Origin: Halalkalicoccus tibetensis
GTDB lineage: Archaea; Halobacteriota; Halobacteria; Halobacteriales; Halalkalicoccaceae
Direction of reading: 5' to 3'
DNA length: 64,000 nucleotides
Assembly: GCF_037996645.1 (NCBI RefSeq)
Contig: NZ_JBBMXV010000004.1
Location: forward strand, 273,684 to 337,683
Part shown: positions 27,453 to 35,909 of the stretch, piece by piece
How positions within the stretch are numbered: position 1 is the stretch's first letter
Layout: the number at the start of each line of letters is the position of its first letter
Program-made: the position numbers and the translations under genes
Notes under the pieces: model-generated
Told to the model about the DNA's origin: nothing
What the model saw: only the letters and a program-made list of their open reading frames with translations
Database searches by the model: none

Positions 27453-27680
27453 ATGAAGCAGTCGACGTTCGTGCGGTGGGGGCTGGGCGCGTTCGGCCTC
27501 GTCTTCCTCACCTTCGTGATCCGCGGCTCGACCCGGCTGTTCCTCGGGGACCGGACCGCGGCGCTGCTCTCGGCGCCCGTCGGGCTGGGCGCCCTCCTCG
27601 TCCTCGTCGTCCTCCTCGTCGCCGCCCTCCTCTCGGTCACGGGGATCCGGCCGATGGAACGGGACATCGACGAGCGTTAG
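27453..27680 (+). CDS. Small two-segment membrane protein
   Basis: This 75-residue protein has two hydrophobic helices (about residues 7-24 and 37-61) with a short polar loop RGSTRLFLGDRTAA, and a polar C-terminal tail. It precedes another small membrane gene by 23 bp on the same strand. No function is recognised. Confidence 0.65.
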   Translation: MKQSTFVRWGLGAFGLVFLTFVIRGSTRLFLGDRTAALLSAPVGLGALLVLVVLLVAALLSVTGIRPMERDIDER

Positions 27681-27703
27681 TGGCTCGGCGTCGCCCTCGT
27701 GAC

Positions 27704-27913
27704 ATGGAACGACTCGGCGCCGCGCTGGGCGGGCTCGCGTTCACCGTCCTGGTCCTCGGCGGGTTCGTCGCGATCCGTGTCCTCACGCGGCTGTTCTACT
27801 CGGTAGTGCTGTTCATTGAAACCCTCTCGCTCGCCGCCTTCGCGCTGCTGGTCGGCTACGTCGTCTATCGGGTCCTGCTGGGGGGTTCGGACGACCCGCG
27901 CCGGTCGGACTAA
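27704..27913 (+). CDS. Small two-segment membrane protein
   Basis: This 69-residue protein from ATG 27704 has two hydrophobic stretches (about residues 7-28 and 33-58) and a short acidic/basic tail. The motif IRVLTRLFYSV resembles IRGSTRLFLGD in the preceding small protein, suggesting a duplicated pair. The stop overlaps the convergent neighbour by 4 bp. Confidence 0.65.
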   Translation: MERLGAALGGLAFTVLVLGGFVAIRVLTRLFYSVVLFIETLSLAAFALLVGYVVYRVLLGGSDDPRRSD

Positions 27914-28278
27914 GCCTCCGTCGCCTCGCGGTCGACGGTCCAGGGAACGTCGCTCTCGGACTCGAGGGCGTCGTAAAAGGCGCATAGCCCCCGCGACTCG
28001 GTGGTCGTCGTGACGTGGAGCTCCACCCGGTCGTCATAGCCGACGACCCGGAAGACGGTCCCGAGCTCGCGGTCGTGGACCAGATAGACCGGCGAGGGGA
28101 GGTCGAACCAGTCGCCGGCGGTGTAGCGCTCGCGGTCGAGCACCCGCCCGAGGCGCTCGCCGACGCACCCGTCGGCGGGGACCAGCGAGAACACCGTCCC
28201 GCCCGAGCGCGTGATCCCGCCGTCGTGGTACTCGCACTCGGGACGGACGGGGATCTCGAACGCCGGTTCGCTGCTCAT
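27910..28278 (-). CDS. Uncharacterised haloarchaeal protein
   Basis: This 122-residue soluble protein, beta-rich by eye, contains FSLVPADGCVGERL and WFDLPSPVYLVHDRELG. No catalytic motif, signal or membrane segment is visible. The family is not recognised; the intact frame, ordinary haloarchaeal composition and tight convergent packing support a real gene. Confidence 0.65.
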   Translation of the reverse strand: MSSEPAFEIPVRPECEYHDGGITRSGGTVFSLVPADGCVGERLGRVLDRERYTAGDWFDLPSPVYLVHDRELGTVFRVVGYDDRVELHVTTTTESRGLCAFYDALESESDVPWTVDREATEA

Positions 28279-28394
28279 GTGCCGAGAACGGCCGCGAGCG
28301 CCTTCAATCTGCTGGCCTTCGCTATTTCATCTGCTGATTGTTGTATGAATCAAAGAGTTAGAGATACGTCGTCAGGGACGACATTCAACGATGC

Positions 28395-30170
28395 ATGAGA
28401 GATAACAACAACCGAATGAGAGTACGGAATCTGAGCCGGCGGCGGTTTCTGGGGGGTGCGGCCGCGACCGCGGCGTTCCCGCTCGCGACGCGGGCCGTCG
28501 GGGCACGGGAAGGGGCGACCTGTGAGGCGGCCGGCGTCGACTGCGGGGCCGTCGCGACGGGATCGGACGGCATGGTCGTCTCGGTCAGCCCGGCCGCGAG
28601 CGAGGTCGGCGCACAGGTGCTTCGATCGGGCGGCAACGCCGTCGACGCCGCCGTCGCGGTCCAGTTCGCGCTGACGGTCACACAGCCCCACTCCTCGGGG
28701 ATCGGCGGCGGCGGGTTCATGCTGTACTACGACGCCGAGGCCGACGACGTCGAGATCGTCAACAGCCGCGAGCGCGCGCCGGCCGGCGCGGATCCGGAGA
28801 TGTTTCTGGACGACGGCGAGCCGATCCCGTTCGACGAGCGCCACACCCACGGGGACGCGATCGGGGTCCCGGGGACGCCGAGCGGCCTCGAACTCGCCGC
28901 CGAGCGCTACGGCTCGCTGCCGATCGAGGAGCTGATCGACCCCGCGATCTCCCTCGCGGAGGCGACCGAGGTCGACCGCTATCTCGCCGAGCGGATCGTC
29001 GAGGACGAGTGGAAGTTCAACGACGCCGCCCGCGAGGTGTTCCTCCCGGACGGCGAGCCCCTCGCGGAGGGCGATCCGCTGGAGCAGCCCGATCTCGCCG
29101 ACACCCTCCGGCTCATGCGCGACCGGGGGATTCGCGAGTTCTACGAGGGCGAGATCGCCCGCGCGATCGCCGACGCGGTAGGGGAGGCGGGCGGCAGCAT
29201 GACGTTCGAGGACCTCTGTCGGTACGGGGCGACCGTCGACGAGCCCGTCGAGGGGGACTATCGCGGCGCGGAGGTCTACTCGATGCCCCCGCCGAGCTCG
29301 GGCGGGCTGACGGTCATCCAGATCCTCAACTTACTGGAGGGGTTCGATCTGGGCGAGACCTACGACGTCCGCTCGGGGACGAAGTACCACCTGCTCGCGG
29401 AGGCGATGCGGCTGGCCTACGCCGATCGCGCGGAGTACATGGGCGATCCCGAGTTCGTCGACGTCCCCACCGAGGGGCTGCTCGATCCCGACTACGTCGC
29501 CGGGCGCCGCGAGCTGATCGGTCCCGACTCGCTCAACGAGGAGCCCGAGGCGGGCGACCCGTGGGCCTACCAGTCGGGCGGTGCGGCCTCCGCGAGCCGC
29601 CCGACCGAGCGCGCGGTCGGCGAGACGACACACTTCACCGTCGCCGATTCGGAGGGCAACCTCGTCTCCTACACGACGACGATCGAGCAGCTGTTCGGCT
29701 CGGGGATCATGGTCCCCGAGTACGGCTTCATGCTCAACAACGAGCTCACCGACTTCGACGCCGAGCCCGGCGGCGCCAACGAGGTCCAGCCGAACAAGCG
29801 CCCGCTCTCGAGCATGAGCCCGACGATCATGGCCCGCGACGGCGAGCCGTTCCTCACCGTCGGCTCGCCCGGCGGCCCGACGATCATCACCTCCGTCGTG
29901 CAGGCGATCCTGCACCACGTCGAGTACGACCTCCCGCTCGCCGGGGCGATCGACGAGCCGAGCATCTACGCGCCCGAGTCGCCGGCGATCCAGCTGTGGG
30001 AGGAGGGGATCCCCGAGGAGGCTCGCGAGGAAGCCGCCGACCTCGGCAACGAGTGGGGCGACGAGCCCGGCCCGATCGGGAACGTGAACATGCTGCGGGC
30101 GAACGACGACTACGAAGGGGCGGCGGATCCGACCCGCGACGGGCTCGCGGTCGGGCTGGGCGAGCGCTGA
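28395..30170 (+). CDS. ggt: Tat-exported gamma-glutamyltransferase
   Basis: This 591-residue Ntn-hydrolase precursor carries a Tat signal (SRRRFLGG). The nucleophile threonine that follows self-cleavage is in ETTHFTVADSEGNLVSYTTT, and GFMLNNELTDF, KRPLSSMSPTI and GSPGGPTI are conserved small-subunit motifs. It transfers or hydrolyses gamma-glutamyl groups, here outside the membrane. ATG at 28416 (MRVRNLSRRRF) is an alternative start. A TAXI-TRAP transporter follows downstream, which may import the released glutamate. Upstream, GTCGTC-AGG-GACGAC (28368-28382) is a small inverted repeat. Confidence 0.92.
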   Translation: MRDNNNRMRVRNLSRRRFLGGAAATAAFPLATRAVGAREGATCEAAGVDCGAVATGSDGMVVSVSPAASEVGAQVLRSGGNAVDAAVAVQFALTVTQPHSSGIGGGGFMLYYDAEADDVEIVNSRERAPAGADPEMFLDDGEPIPFDERHTHGDAIGVPGTPSGLELAAERYGSLPIEELIDPAISLAEATEVDRYLAERIVEDEWKFNDAAREVFLPDGEPLAEGDPLEQPDLADTLRLMRDRGIREFYEGEIARAIADAVGEAGGSMTFEDLCRYGATVDEPVEGDYRGAEVYSMPPPSSGGLTVIQILNLLEGFDLGETYDVRSGTKYHLLAEAMRLAYADRAEYMGDPEFVDVPTEGLLDPDYVAGRRELIGPDSLNEEPEAGDPWAYQSGGAASASRPTERAVGETTHFTVADSEGNLVSYTTTIEQLFGSGIMVPEYGFMLNNELTDFDAEPGGANEVQPNKRPLSSMSPTIMARDGEPFLTVGSPGGPTIITSVVQAILHHVEYDLPLAGAIDEPSIYAPESPAIQLWEEGIPEEAREEAADLGNEWGDEPGPIGNVNMLRANDDYEGAADPTRDGLAVGLGER

Positions 30171-30273
30171 CCGCGGACCGCCCCCTCCCCGGACCCGAAA
30201 TCGGTGTGAACGGCGTGCCGGCTTGTTTTATCCAAAAATACACGGAATGAACAGCCAGCTGCAGTCATCTCCC

Positions 30274-30288
30274 GATACATATATATTG
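30274..30288 (+). promoter_or_regulatory. Promoter of the TAXI-TRAP operon
   Basis: ACATATATATTG around 30278-30289 is a strong TATA box, about 27-28 bp before the ATG at 30310, predicting a leaderless transcript for the binding protein and the two genes behind it. A T-rich stretch (TTGTTTTATCC) at about 30223-30233 may end the ggt transcript. Confidence 0.6.
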
Positions 30289-30309
30289 TGGCCGGAGTCA
30301 TTAACGTGT

Positions 30310-31353
30310 ATGTCGCGTGATATTGCGTCAGTAGATCGGCGGACGATTCTGAAAGCCGCGGGTGCCGCGGGAGTCATCGGGCTTGCCGGCTGTGTCGGCG
30401 AAGAGCCCGAGGACGACGAGGAAGAGGAGATGGAGAACGGGGAGGCCGAGGAGGGAGAGGAGACCCTCGGCGAGGACGACGAGCCAGAGGAGGGCGGCGA
30501 GCGCATCACCTGGCACGCGGGGGGGACCGACGGGACCTACTACCCGCTGTCGGGCGAGATCAAGAACGTCGTCGACGACAACACGCCCCACGTCCTGCAG
30601 GTCCAGTCGACGGGGGCCTCGGTCGAGAACGTCGGCAGCCTCAACGAGGGGACGGCGGACTTCGCGCTGATCCAGAACGACATCGCCTACTTCGCGGTCA
30701 ACGGCACCGGGATCGACGAGTTCGAGGGCAACCCCGTCGAGAGCCTCCGCGGGGTCGCGACGCTGTATCCCGAGACGATCCACATCGTCGTCAACCCCGA
30801 CGCGGGCGTCGAGAGCCTCGAGGACCTCGAGGGCAGCACGGTCAACACCGGCGACCTGGGCAGCGGGACGCAGGTCAACGCGCTGCAGATCCTCGAGACC
30901 GCCGGGCTGTCGGCCGACGACTTCAACGAGCAGAACGCCGGGTTCGGCACCGCGAGCGACCAGATCCGCGACGGCGACGTCGACGCGGCGTTCGTCGTCG
31001 GCGGCTGGCCCGTCGGCGCGGTCGAGGACCTCGCGACCACCACCGACATCGAGATCCTCGACCTCGACCAGGAGACTCGCGACGCGCTGCTCGACGACGC
31101 CGAGTGGTTCGCCGAGGACACCATCCCCGGCGGCACCTACGACGGCGTCGACGAGGACGTCGAGACGGTCTCGGTCCAGGCGATGATCGCGACTCGCGAG
31201 GACCTCGACGAGGGGATCGTCGAGGACGTCACGACCGCCATCTTCGACAACGAGGAGGGGATCGACACCAAGGGCGAGTTCATCGACCTCGATTCGGCCC
31301 AGGACGCCATGTCGATCGACCTGCACCCCGGCGCCGAGGCGTACTTCGGCTGA
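30310..31353 (+). CDS. TAXI-family TRAP transporter solute-binding lipoprotein
   Basis: This 347-residue protein has a Tat motif (RRTILKAAG) and lipobox GLAGC (Cys28), followed by a long Glu-rich linker. The binding domain starts TWHAGGTDGTYYPLSGEI and contains ASVENVGSLNEGTADFALIQND, the TAXI signature region, with DVDAAFVVGGWP later. It captures a carboxylate-like solute outside the membrane and delivers it to the fused permease. Glutamate or 2-oxoglutarate is a family-level guess supported by the ggt neighbour. Confidence 0.92.
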   Translation: MSRDIASVDRRTILKAAGAAGVIGLAGCVGEEPEDDEEEEMENGEAEEGEETLGEDDEPEEGGERITWHAGGTDGTYYPLSGEIKNVVDDNTPHVLQVQSTGASVENVGSLNEGTADFALIQNDIAYFAVNGTGIDEFEGNPVESLRGVATLYPETIHIVVNPDAGVESLEDLEGSTVNTGDLGSGTQVNALQILETAGLSADDFNEQNAGFGTASDQIRDGDVDAAFVVGGWPVGAVEDLATTTDIEILDLDQETRDALLDDAEWFAEDTIPGGTYDGVDEDVETVSVQAMIATREDLDEGIVEDVTTAIFDNEEGIDTKGEFIDLDSAQDAMSIDLHPGAEAYFG

Positions 31354-31373
31354 CCGACCCTACCGGGCACTGA

Positions 31374-31871
31374 ATGGATAGACAGCGCGGACTCGTCATC
31401 GGGGTCGCGGGTACGGCGGTCGTAGCGCTCGTAGCGCTGCTGGTGCTGTCGGTCGGCTCCGCCGCCGTCGCGCCCTTCTCCGAGGACACCCAGCGGCTGG
31501 TCGTGACCGACGAGGACGGCTCCGTACTGATCGACGAGCCCGTCGAGAACGACGACGAGGTCCGTCTGGAGTACACCCACAGCGTCGAGCGGACGCCCGT
31601 CTCCGACGTCTATACGGTAGACGGATACGAACTCGAATCCACGCGAATGGTCTTCGAGTCCTACGGGGCGGGTCTGCCCTCGAACGCGGACGTCGAACGG
31701 ACCGACGACGGACGGTTCGTGACCGAGACCGAGGGCACCCACGAACGGATCGTCGTCTCGCCGGGCGAGATCGCGGGCCACACGCTGACCGTAAACGATA
31801 CCACCTACGACCTCGTCGCCCTCGCCGACGGTTCCGTCTCGATCACCGTGACCGACCGCGACCCCACCTGA
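31374..31871 (+). CDS. DUF1850 protein of the TAXI-TRAP operon
   Basis: This 165-residue protein has an N-terminal hydrophobic anchor (about residues 7-31), then a beta-rich extracytoplasmic domain with LEYTHSVERTPVSDVYTVDG, the DUF1850 signature. Members are encoded between TAXI binding proteins and permeases in many genomes. It lies 20 bp after the binding protein and 1 bp before the permease gene. Its role in transport is unknown. Confidence 0.85.
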   Translation: MDRQRGLVIGVAGTAVVALVALLVLSVGSAAVAPFSEDTQRLVVTDEDGSVLIDEPVENDDEVRLEYTHSVERTPVSDVYTVDGYELESTRMVFESYGAGLPSNADVERTDDGRFVTETEGTHERIVVSPGEIAGHTLTVNDTTYDLVALADGSVSITVTDRDPT

Positions 31872-31872
31872 T

Positions 31873-34560
31873 ATGGCATCCCAATCACTCAGCGACGAGG
31901 CGCTATCCGCGGAGGAACAGGAAGAGCTGCTCGAGGAGATCGAACGAAAGCGTTCGCTGACCGGTCGGGCGGCGATCCTCGTCGCGGTGGTCGGGATCCT
32001 CTTTTCGACCTATCAGGTCTGGCTCGTCGCCCGCGGGCCGACGTTCTACCTCGCGGTCCCCTTCACCGACCTCCAGTACACGCTCACCTCGCTCCAGCAG
32101 CTCCAGCGCGACGCGATCCACGTCGCCTTCGCGCTCGTACTCGCCTTCCTGCTCTTTCCGACCTCGACCGGCGACGGGCGGGTCGCGCGCGCCGGGCGCG
32201 GGCTCGTCGACGGGATCCGGGCGCGCCTCGGTGCCGAGAGCGCGGCCACGCGGGCCGTCACCCGCGTCTCTGACGTCGTCGGCTGGGCGGCGATGGACCG
32301 CGGGCGCGATCGCGTCACGCCCGTCGACGTCGTCCTCATCCTGCTCGCGCTCATGTCGCCGCTTTACATGCTCGGACAGTTCGACGAGGTCCAGAGCATC
32401 CGCTTCGCCGGCCTCGGCTCCGGGGACCCGCTGAACGAGGTCTACCCGGTCCTCGAACCGGTCGTCTCGCTGTTCACGGCCGTCGGGCTCCCGCTCGACG
32501 AGATCTCCTACGCCTTCATCGTCGGCGTCATCGGCATCCTGCTCGTGCTGGAGGCCACTCGACGAACGCTCGGGTTCTTCCTGATGACGCTGGTTGCGAT
32601 GTTCATCGTCTACGCGCGCTGGGGGTACCTACTGCCGACGGATCTCACCTACTTGGGCGCGCTCGCGATCCCCGAACTCGCCTGGACGAGCATCGTTCGG
32701 GACCTCTGGTTCACCGATCAGGGGGTCTTCGGGACGCCCGTGCAGGTCAGCGTCCGGTTCATCTACGTCTTCGTCCTGTTCGGCGCCTTCCTCGAGATGA
32801 GCGGCGCGGGCAAGTGGTTCATCGACCTCGCCTACTCGCTGACGGGCACCCGGACGGGCGGCCCCGCGAAGGCCAGCGTCGTCGCGAGCGGGTTCATGGG
32901 GATGCTTTCCGGATCGTCGGTCGCAAACACCGTCACCACCGGGGCGTTCACGATCCCGTTGATGAAGCGCTCGGGCTACTCGCCGGAGTTCTCCGGGGCC
33001 GTCGAGTCCTCGGTCTCCTCGGGCGGCCAGCTGCTCCCGCCGGTGATGGGCGCCGCGGCCTTCCTCATCGTCGAGTTCACCGGCACGCCCTTTAGCGAGG
33101 TCATCATCGCCGCCACCCTGCCCGCGATCGCCTTCTTCTTCGGGATGTGGGTGATGGTCCACCTCGAGGCCTCGCGACACGGGATCGGCGGGCTGGACCG
33201 CTCGGAGCTCGCGAACCTCAAGGAGCACTTCGTTCAGGGCTGGTTCTACCTGCTCCCGCTGGTCCTCCTGCTGTACTTCCTGATCGGCCTTCGCCTCTCG
33301 ATCGGGCGCTCGGGCTGGCTCACCATCGTCGCGGTCGTCGCGCTGATCGCGCTGATCGCCGCCTACAACGAGCGCACGCGGCTGGCGCTGCTCGCGACCG
33401 TCGCCGTCCTGACGATCGGGGAGTTCGCCGCGAACCTGTTCACGGGGACGGGCCTCGCCGGCCTCGTAACGGGCGCCGGCGACGGCGCCGGCTCCTTCGG
33501 CGGGGCGTTCGAGGCGACGATCGGCTCCTTCGGCGTCATCGCGCTCGTCGTCAGCCTCCTGTTCCTGCTCGCCGATCCCGACCGCGAGTCGCCGCTGCTC
33601 GACCTCGATCCGGCGGTCGACTCGGCCGCACAGGACGTCGGCGAGCGGGTCGGCCGGCCCGGCCTGACGACCTCGACGCTCGGGCGCTTCACGACCTTCG
33701 TCGTCAAGTCGATGGACTCGGGGGCGCGTACCGCGACGACGGTCGTGATCGCCGTCGCCGCCGCGGGCGTCATCCCCGGTGTGATCGCCGTCGCCGGCCT
33801 CGGTCCGAACCTCGCGGCGCTCATCCGCGCGGTCAGCGGCGACTCCTACCTCCTGCTCCTCCTGCTAGTCGGGGTCTCCTCGGTCATCCTCGGGATGGGG
33901 ATGCCGACGACGGTGATGTACATCATCATCATCTCGATGCTCGGAACGACCCTGCAGGACTTCGGGCTCGCCCTGCTCGCGGCTCACCTGTTCGTGCTGT
34001 ATTTCGGTCTGATGGCCGACGTCACCCCGCCGGTCGCGATCGCCGCCTTCGCCGCCGCCGGGGTCGCGAAAGCCGAGGAGTTCAAGACCGGCGTGATCGC
34101 CTTCCTGCTCTCGCTGAACAAGATCCTCGTCCCCTTCGCGTTCGTCTTCTCGCCGGGCATCCTGCTGCTGCGTGACGGCGAGATCCTCGGGACGGGCGAC
34201 CTGCTCGACCTCTCGTACTCGATCCCCGAGGTCGTGATCCCGATCCTCGGCATGTTCGTCGGCGTCTATGCCATGGGCGTCGCGATCATCGGCTACTACG
34301 GGGGCGAGGTCCCCAACGCCCACCGCCTGCTGTTCGGCCTGAGCTCGGTCATGCTCATGGCCCCGATGCTGCTGTTGCTCCTCGTCCAGGACGTCGGGCG
34401 TGCGGTGACGGGGATCTGGCTGGTCCTCGATACGCTCGCGCTCGACCTCGGGCTGCGCGGGGCGGGCGTCGTCCTGTTCGCCGCGCTGCTGTGGCTCAAC
34501 CGGGGCAGCCAGGAGGAGGGCGAGGCCCAATCGACCGGCACGGGTACGGCGACCGACTGA
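31873..34560 (+). CDS. TRAP transporter fused 4TM/12TM permease
   Basis: This 895-residue integral membrane protein joins the small (DctQ-like) and large (DctM-like) TRAP permease parts. About 18-20 hydrophobic segments are visible. DctM hallmarks are GGPAKASVVASGFMGMLSGS, SSGGQLLPPVMGAAAFLI and LGMGMPTTVMYIII. It uses an ion gradient with the upstream lipoprotein. The long segment around residues 480-610 contains an extra hydrophobic insert. Confidence 0.93.
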   Translation: MASQSLSDEALSAEEQEELLEEIERKRSLTGRAAILVAVVGILFSTYQVWLVARGPTFYLAVPFTDLQYTLTSLQQLQRDAIHVAFALVLAFLLFPTSTGDGRVARAGRGLVDGIRARLGAESAATRAVTRVSDVVGWAAMDRGRDRVTPVDVVLILLALMSPLYMLGQFDEVQSIRFAGLGSGDPLNEVYPVLEPVVSLFTAVGLPLDEISYAFIVGVIGILLVLEATRRTLGFFLMTLVAMFIVYARWGYLLPTDLTYLGALAIPELAWTSIVRDLWFTDQGVFGTPVQVSVRFIYVFVLFGAFLEMSGAGKWFIDLAYSLTGTRTGGPAKASVVASGFMGMLSGSSVANTVTTGAFTIPLMKRSGYSPEFSGAVESSVSSGGQLLPPVMGAAAFLIVEFTGTPFSEVIIAATLPAIAFFFGMWVMVHLEASRHGIGGLDRSELANLKEHFVQGWFYLLPLVLLLYFLIGLRLSIGRSGWLTIVAVVALIALIAAYNERTRLALLATVAVLTIGEFAANLFTGTGLAGLVTGAGDGAGSFGGAFEATIGSFGVIALVVSLLFLLADPDRESPLLDLDPAVDSAAQDVGERVGRPGLTTSTLGRFTTFVVKSMDSGARTATTVVIAVAAAGVIPGVIAVAGLGPNLAALIRAVSGDSYLLLLLLVGVSSVILGMGMPTTVMYIIIISMLGTTLQDFGLALLAAHLFVLYFGLMADVTPPVAIAAFAAAGVAKAEEFKTGVIAFLLSLNKILVPFAFVFSPGILLLRDGEILGTGDLLDLSYSIPEVVIPILGMFVGVYAMGVAIIGYYGGEVPNAHRLLFGLSSVMLMAPMLLLLLVQDVGRAVTGIWLVLDTLALDLGLRGAGVVLFAALLWLNRGSQEEGEAQSTGTGTATD

Positions 34561-34603
34561 GCGAAACCGCAAGGACTGTTTCCCGACTGCCCGAACGCCG
34601 CGT

Positions 34604-35068
34604 ATGTCGCTTATCGACGCCGTGATGAACGCGATCCACCTCGGTTTCGCGGGGCTCTGGGTCGGCAGCGTGATCTTCCTGACCGTCGCGATCCTGCCGT
34701 TGGCCCGCCAGGGCGCGCTCGACGCGGCGCCCCTCGAGACCGTCACCGCCCGCCTCCAGTGGATCTCGCGGATCAGCGCGCTCCTGCTGTTCGTCAGCGG
34801 CGGCCACCTCGCGGGCACGCGCTACACCGTCGACTCGCTCTTCGGCAGCGCACAGGGCTATCTCGTGCTCGCGATGCTCGCGCTCTGGTTCGCCCTCGCG
34901 ATGCTGGTCGAGATCGGCTCGAAGCGACTGATGACCGGCTTCGCCGACAGGAAAGTCCGCCAGCCCGCCAACGAGGCCCGCCCGTACTTCCTCGGGGCCT
35001 CGATCGTGGGCGTTCTGTTGTTCGTCGACGCCGGACTGCTCTCGGTGCCGACGGCGATTCCGTTCTAA
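34604..35068 (+). CDS. Four-helix membrane protein, CopD-like
   Basis: This 154-residue protein has four hydrophobic segments. The first contains NAIHLGFAGLWVGSVIF and the second half GGHLAGTRYT, resembling CopD/DUF2269-like families in which histidines may bind heme or copper. It follows the TRAP permease by 43 bp but is probably unrelated functionally. It overlaps the convergent small gene by 4 bp. Confidence 0.7.
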   Translation: MSLIDAVMNAIHLGFAGLWVGSVIFLTVAILPLARQGALDAAPLETVTARLQWISRISALLLFVSGGHLAGTRYTVDSLFGSAQGYLVLAMLALWFALAMLVEIGSKRLMTGFADRKVRQPANEARPYFLGASIVGVLLFVDAGLLSVPTAIPF

Positions 35069-35226
35069 GGCGCCTCGTCGAACTCGGGATCGCTCACCGC
35101 CCATCCGAACTCAAACTCGCCGTGTTCGCTGAACGTGCTGTACAGCTTGTAGCCCACGATCCCGGCGACCGCGAGGACCGCGAGCATCAGGACGCCGATC
35201 GCCTTGAACAGTTTCGAGAGTACCAT
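35065..35226 (-). CDS. Small single-pass membrane protein
   Basis: This 53-residue protein from ATG 35226 has one N-terminal hydrophobic helix (about residues 8-27) and a polar acidic C-terminal tail FEFGWAVSDPEFDEAP. It is the last of three consecutive small membrane genes on this strand. Function is not recognised. Confidence 0.6.
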   Translation of the reverse strand: MVLSKLFKAIGVLMLAVLAVAGIVGYKLYSTFSEHGEFEFGWAVSDPEFDEAP

Positions 35227-35267
35227 ACCGACCCTTGGACCGCCAGCCACCTAACCCTGACTCCGCC

Positions 35268-35516
35268 TCAGCGCTCGAACTCGCGCTGGAGGTCCTCGAC
35301 CTTCGAGCCGACGTCCAGGTCGTCCATCTCGCCGCCCTCGCCGCCCGTCATCGTGTAGAGCTTGTACGCCAGGTAGGCGATCCCGCCGACGATGGCGACG
35401 CCGACGACGATGCCAAGCAGCGACAGCAGGATGCTCGCGAGCGCGCTGATCACCATCAGTGCGACGATCGCCGCGAGGGCGTACCCCGCGATCTTCAACA
35501 GCCGTAGCGTGTCCAT
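35268..35516 (-). CDS. Small membrane protein
   Basis: This 82-residue protein from ATG 35516 has a long hydrophobic stretch (about residues 10-52, probably two helices) and an acidic then basic C-terminal tail (DDLDVGSKVEDLQREFER). The layout of short N terminus, hydrophobic hairpin and C-terminal charged tail is shared with the next gene. Function unknown. Confidence 0.65.
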   Translation of the reverse strand: MDTLRLLKIAGYALAAIVALMVISALASILLSLLGIVVGVAIVGGIAYLAYKLYTMTGGEGGEMDDLDVGSKVEDLQREFER

Positions 35517-35565
35517 GGAGGGGGTTCGACGGCGACTCACTTAAGAGTCGGCCCGGCAGCCGGGA

Positions 35566-35817
35566 TCACCGCTCGAAGATCCGATCGCGGTCCCGGTCCC
35601 GATCGCGCGACCGGGGGCGCGACCGATCCGACGATCCGCCGGTCAGGTAGCCCAAGAGGAGGTAGCCCAGATAGAGCAGTACCACGATGGCGGCGAGGGT
35701 GATCGCCGTCTCGATGGCCCAGATCGCGATGCTGACGACCGTGCCGAGGACGGCGAGCGCGACGGCCGCCAACAGGAGTACACCCCCGGCCTTGAGGACA
35801 GTGTCAATATTTACCAT
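35566..35817 (-). CDS. Small membrane protein with an Arg-Asp repeat tail
   Basis: This 83-residue protein from ATG 35817 has two hydrophobic helices in residues 8-58 and a cytoplasmic-type tail SDRSRPRSRDRDRDRDRIFER, an alternating Arg/Asp run. A TATA-like TTATGA lies about 25 bp upstream. The tail is unusual against the acidic haloarchaeal background; a charged zipper for self-association is possible but unproven. Confidence 0.65.
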   Translation of the reverse strand: MVNIDTVLKAGGVLLLAAVALAVLGTVVSIAIWAIETAITLAAIVVLLYLGYLLLGYLTGGSSDRSRPRSRDRDRDRDRIFER

Positions 35818-35909
35818 GGTCGTATTTACCACTCCTCCATCATAACGGTTGCTGCCGAGAGAGGGATCCGCCCGTGGGTTTTTTGGCCCGACTCCGCACA
35901 CGGGCATTC

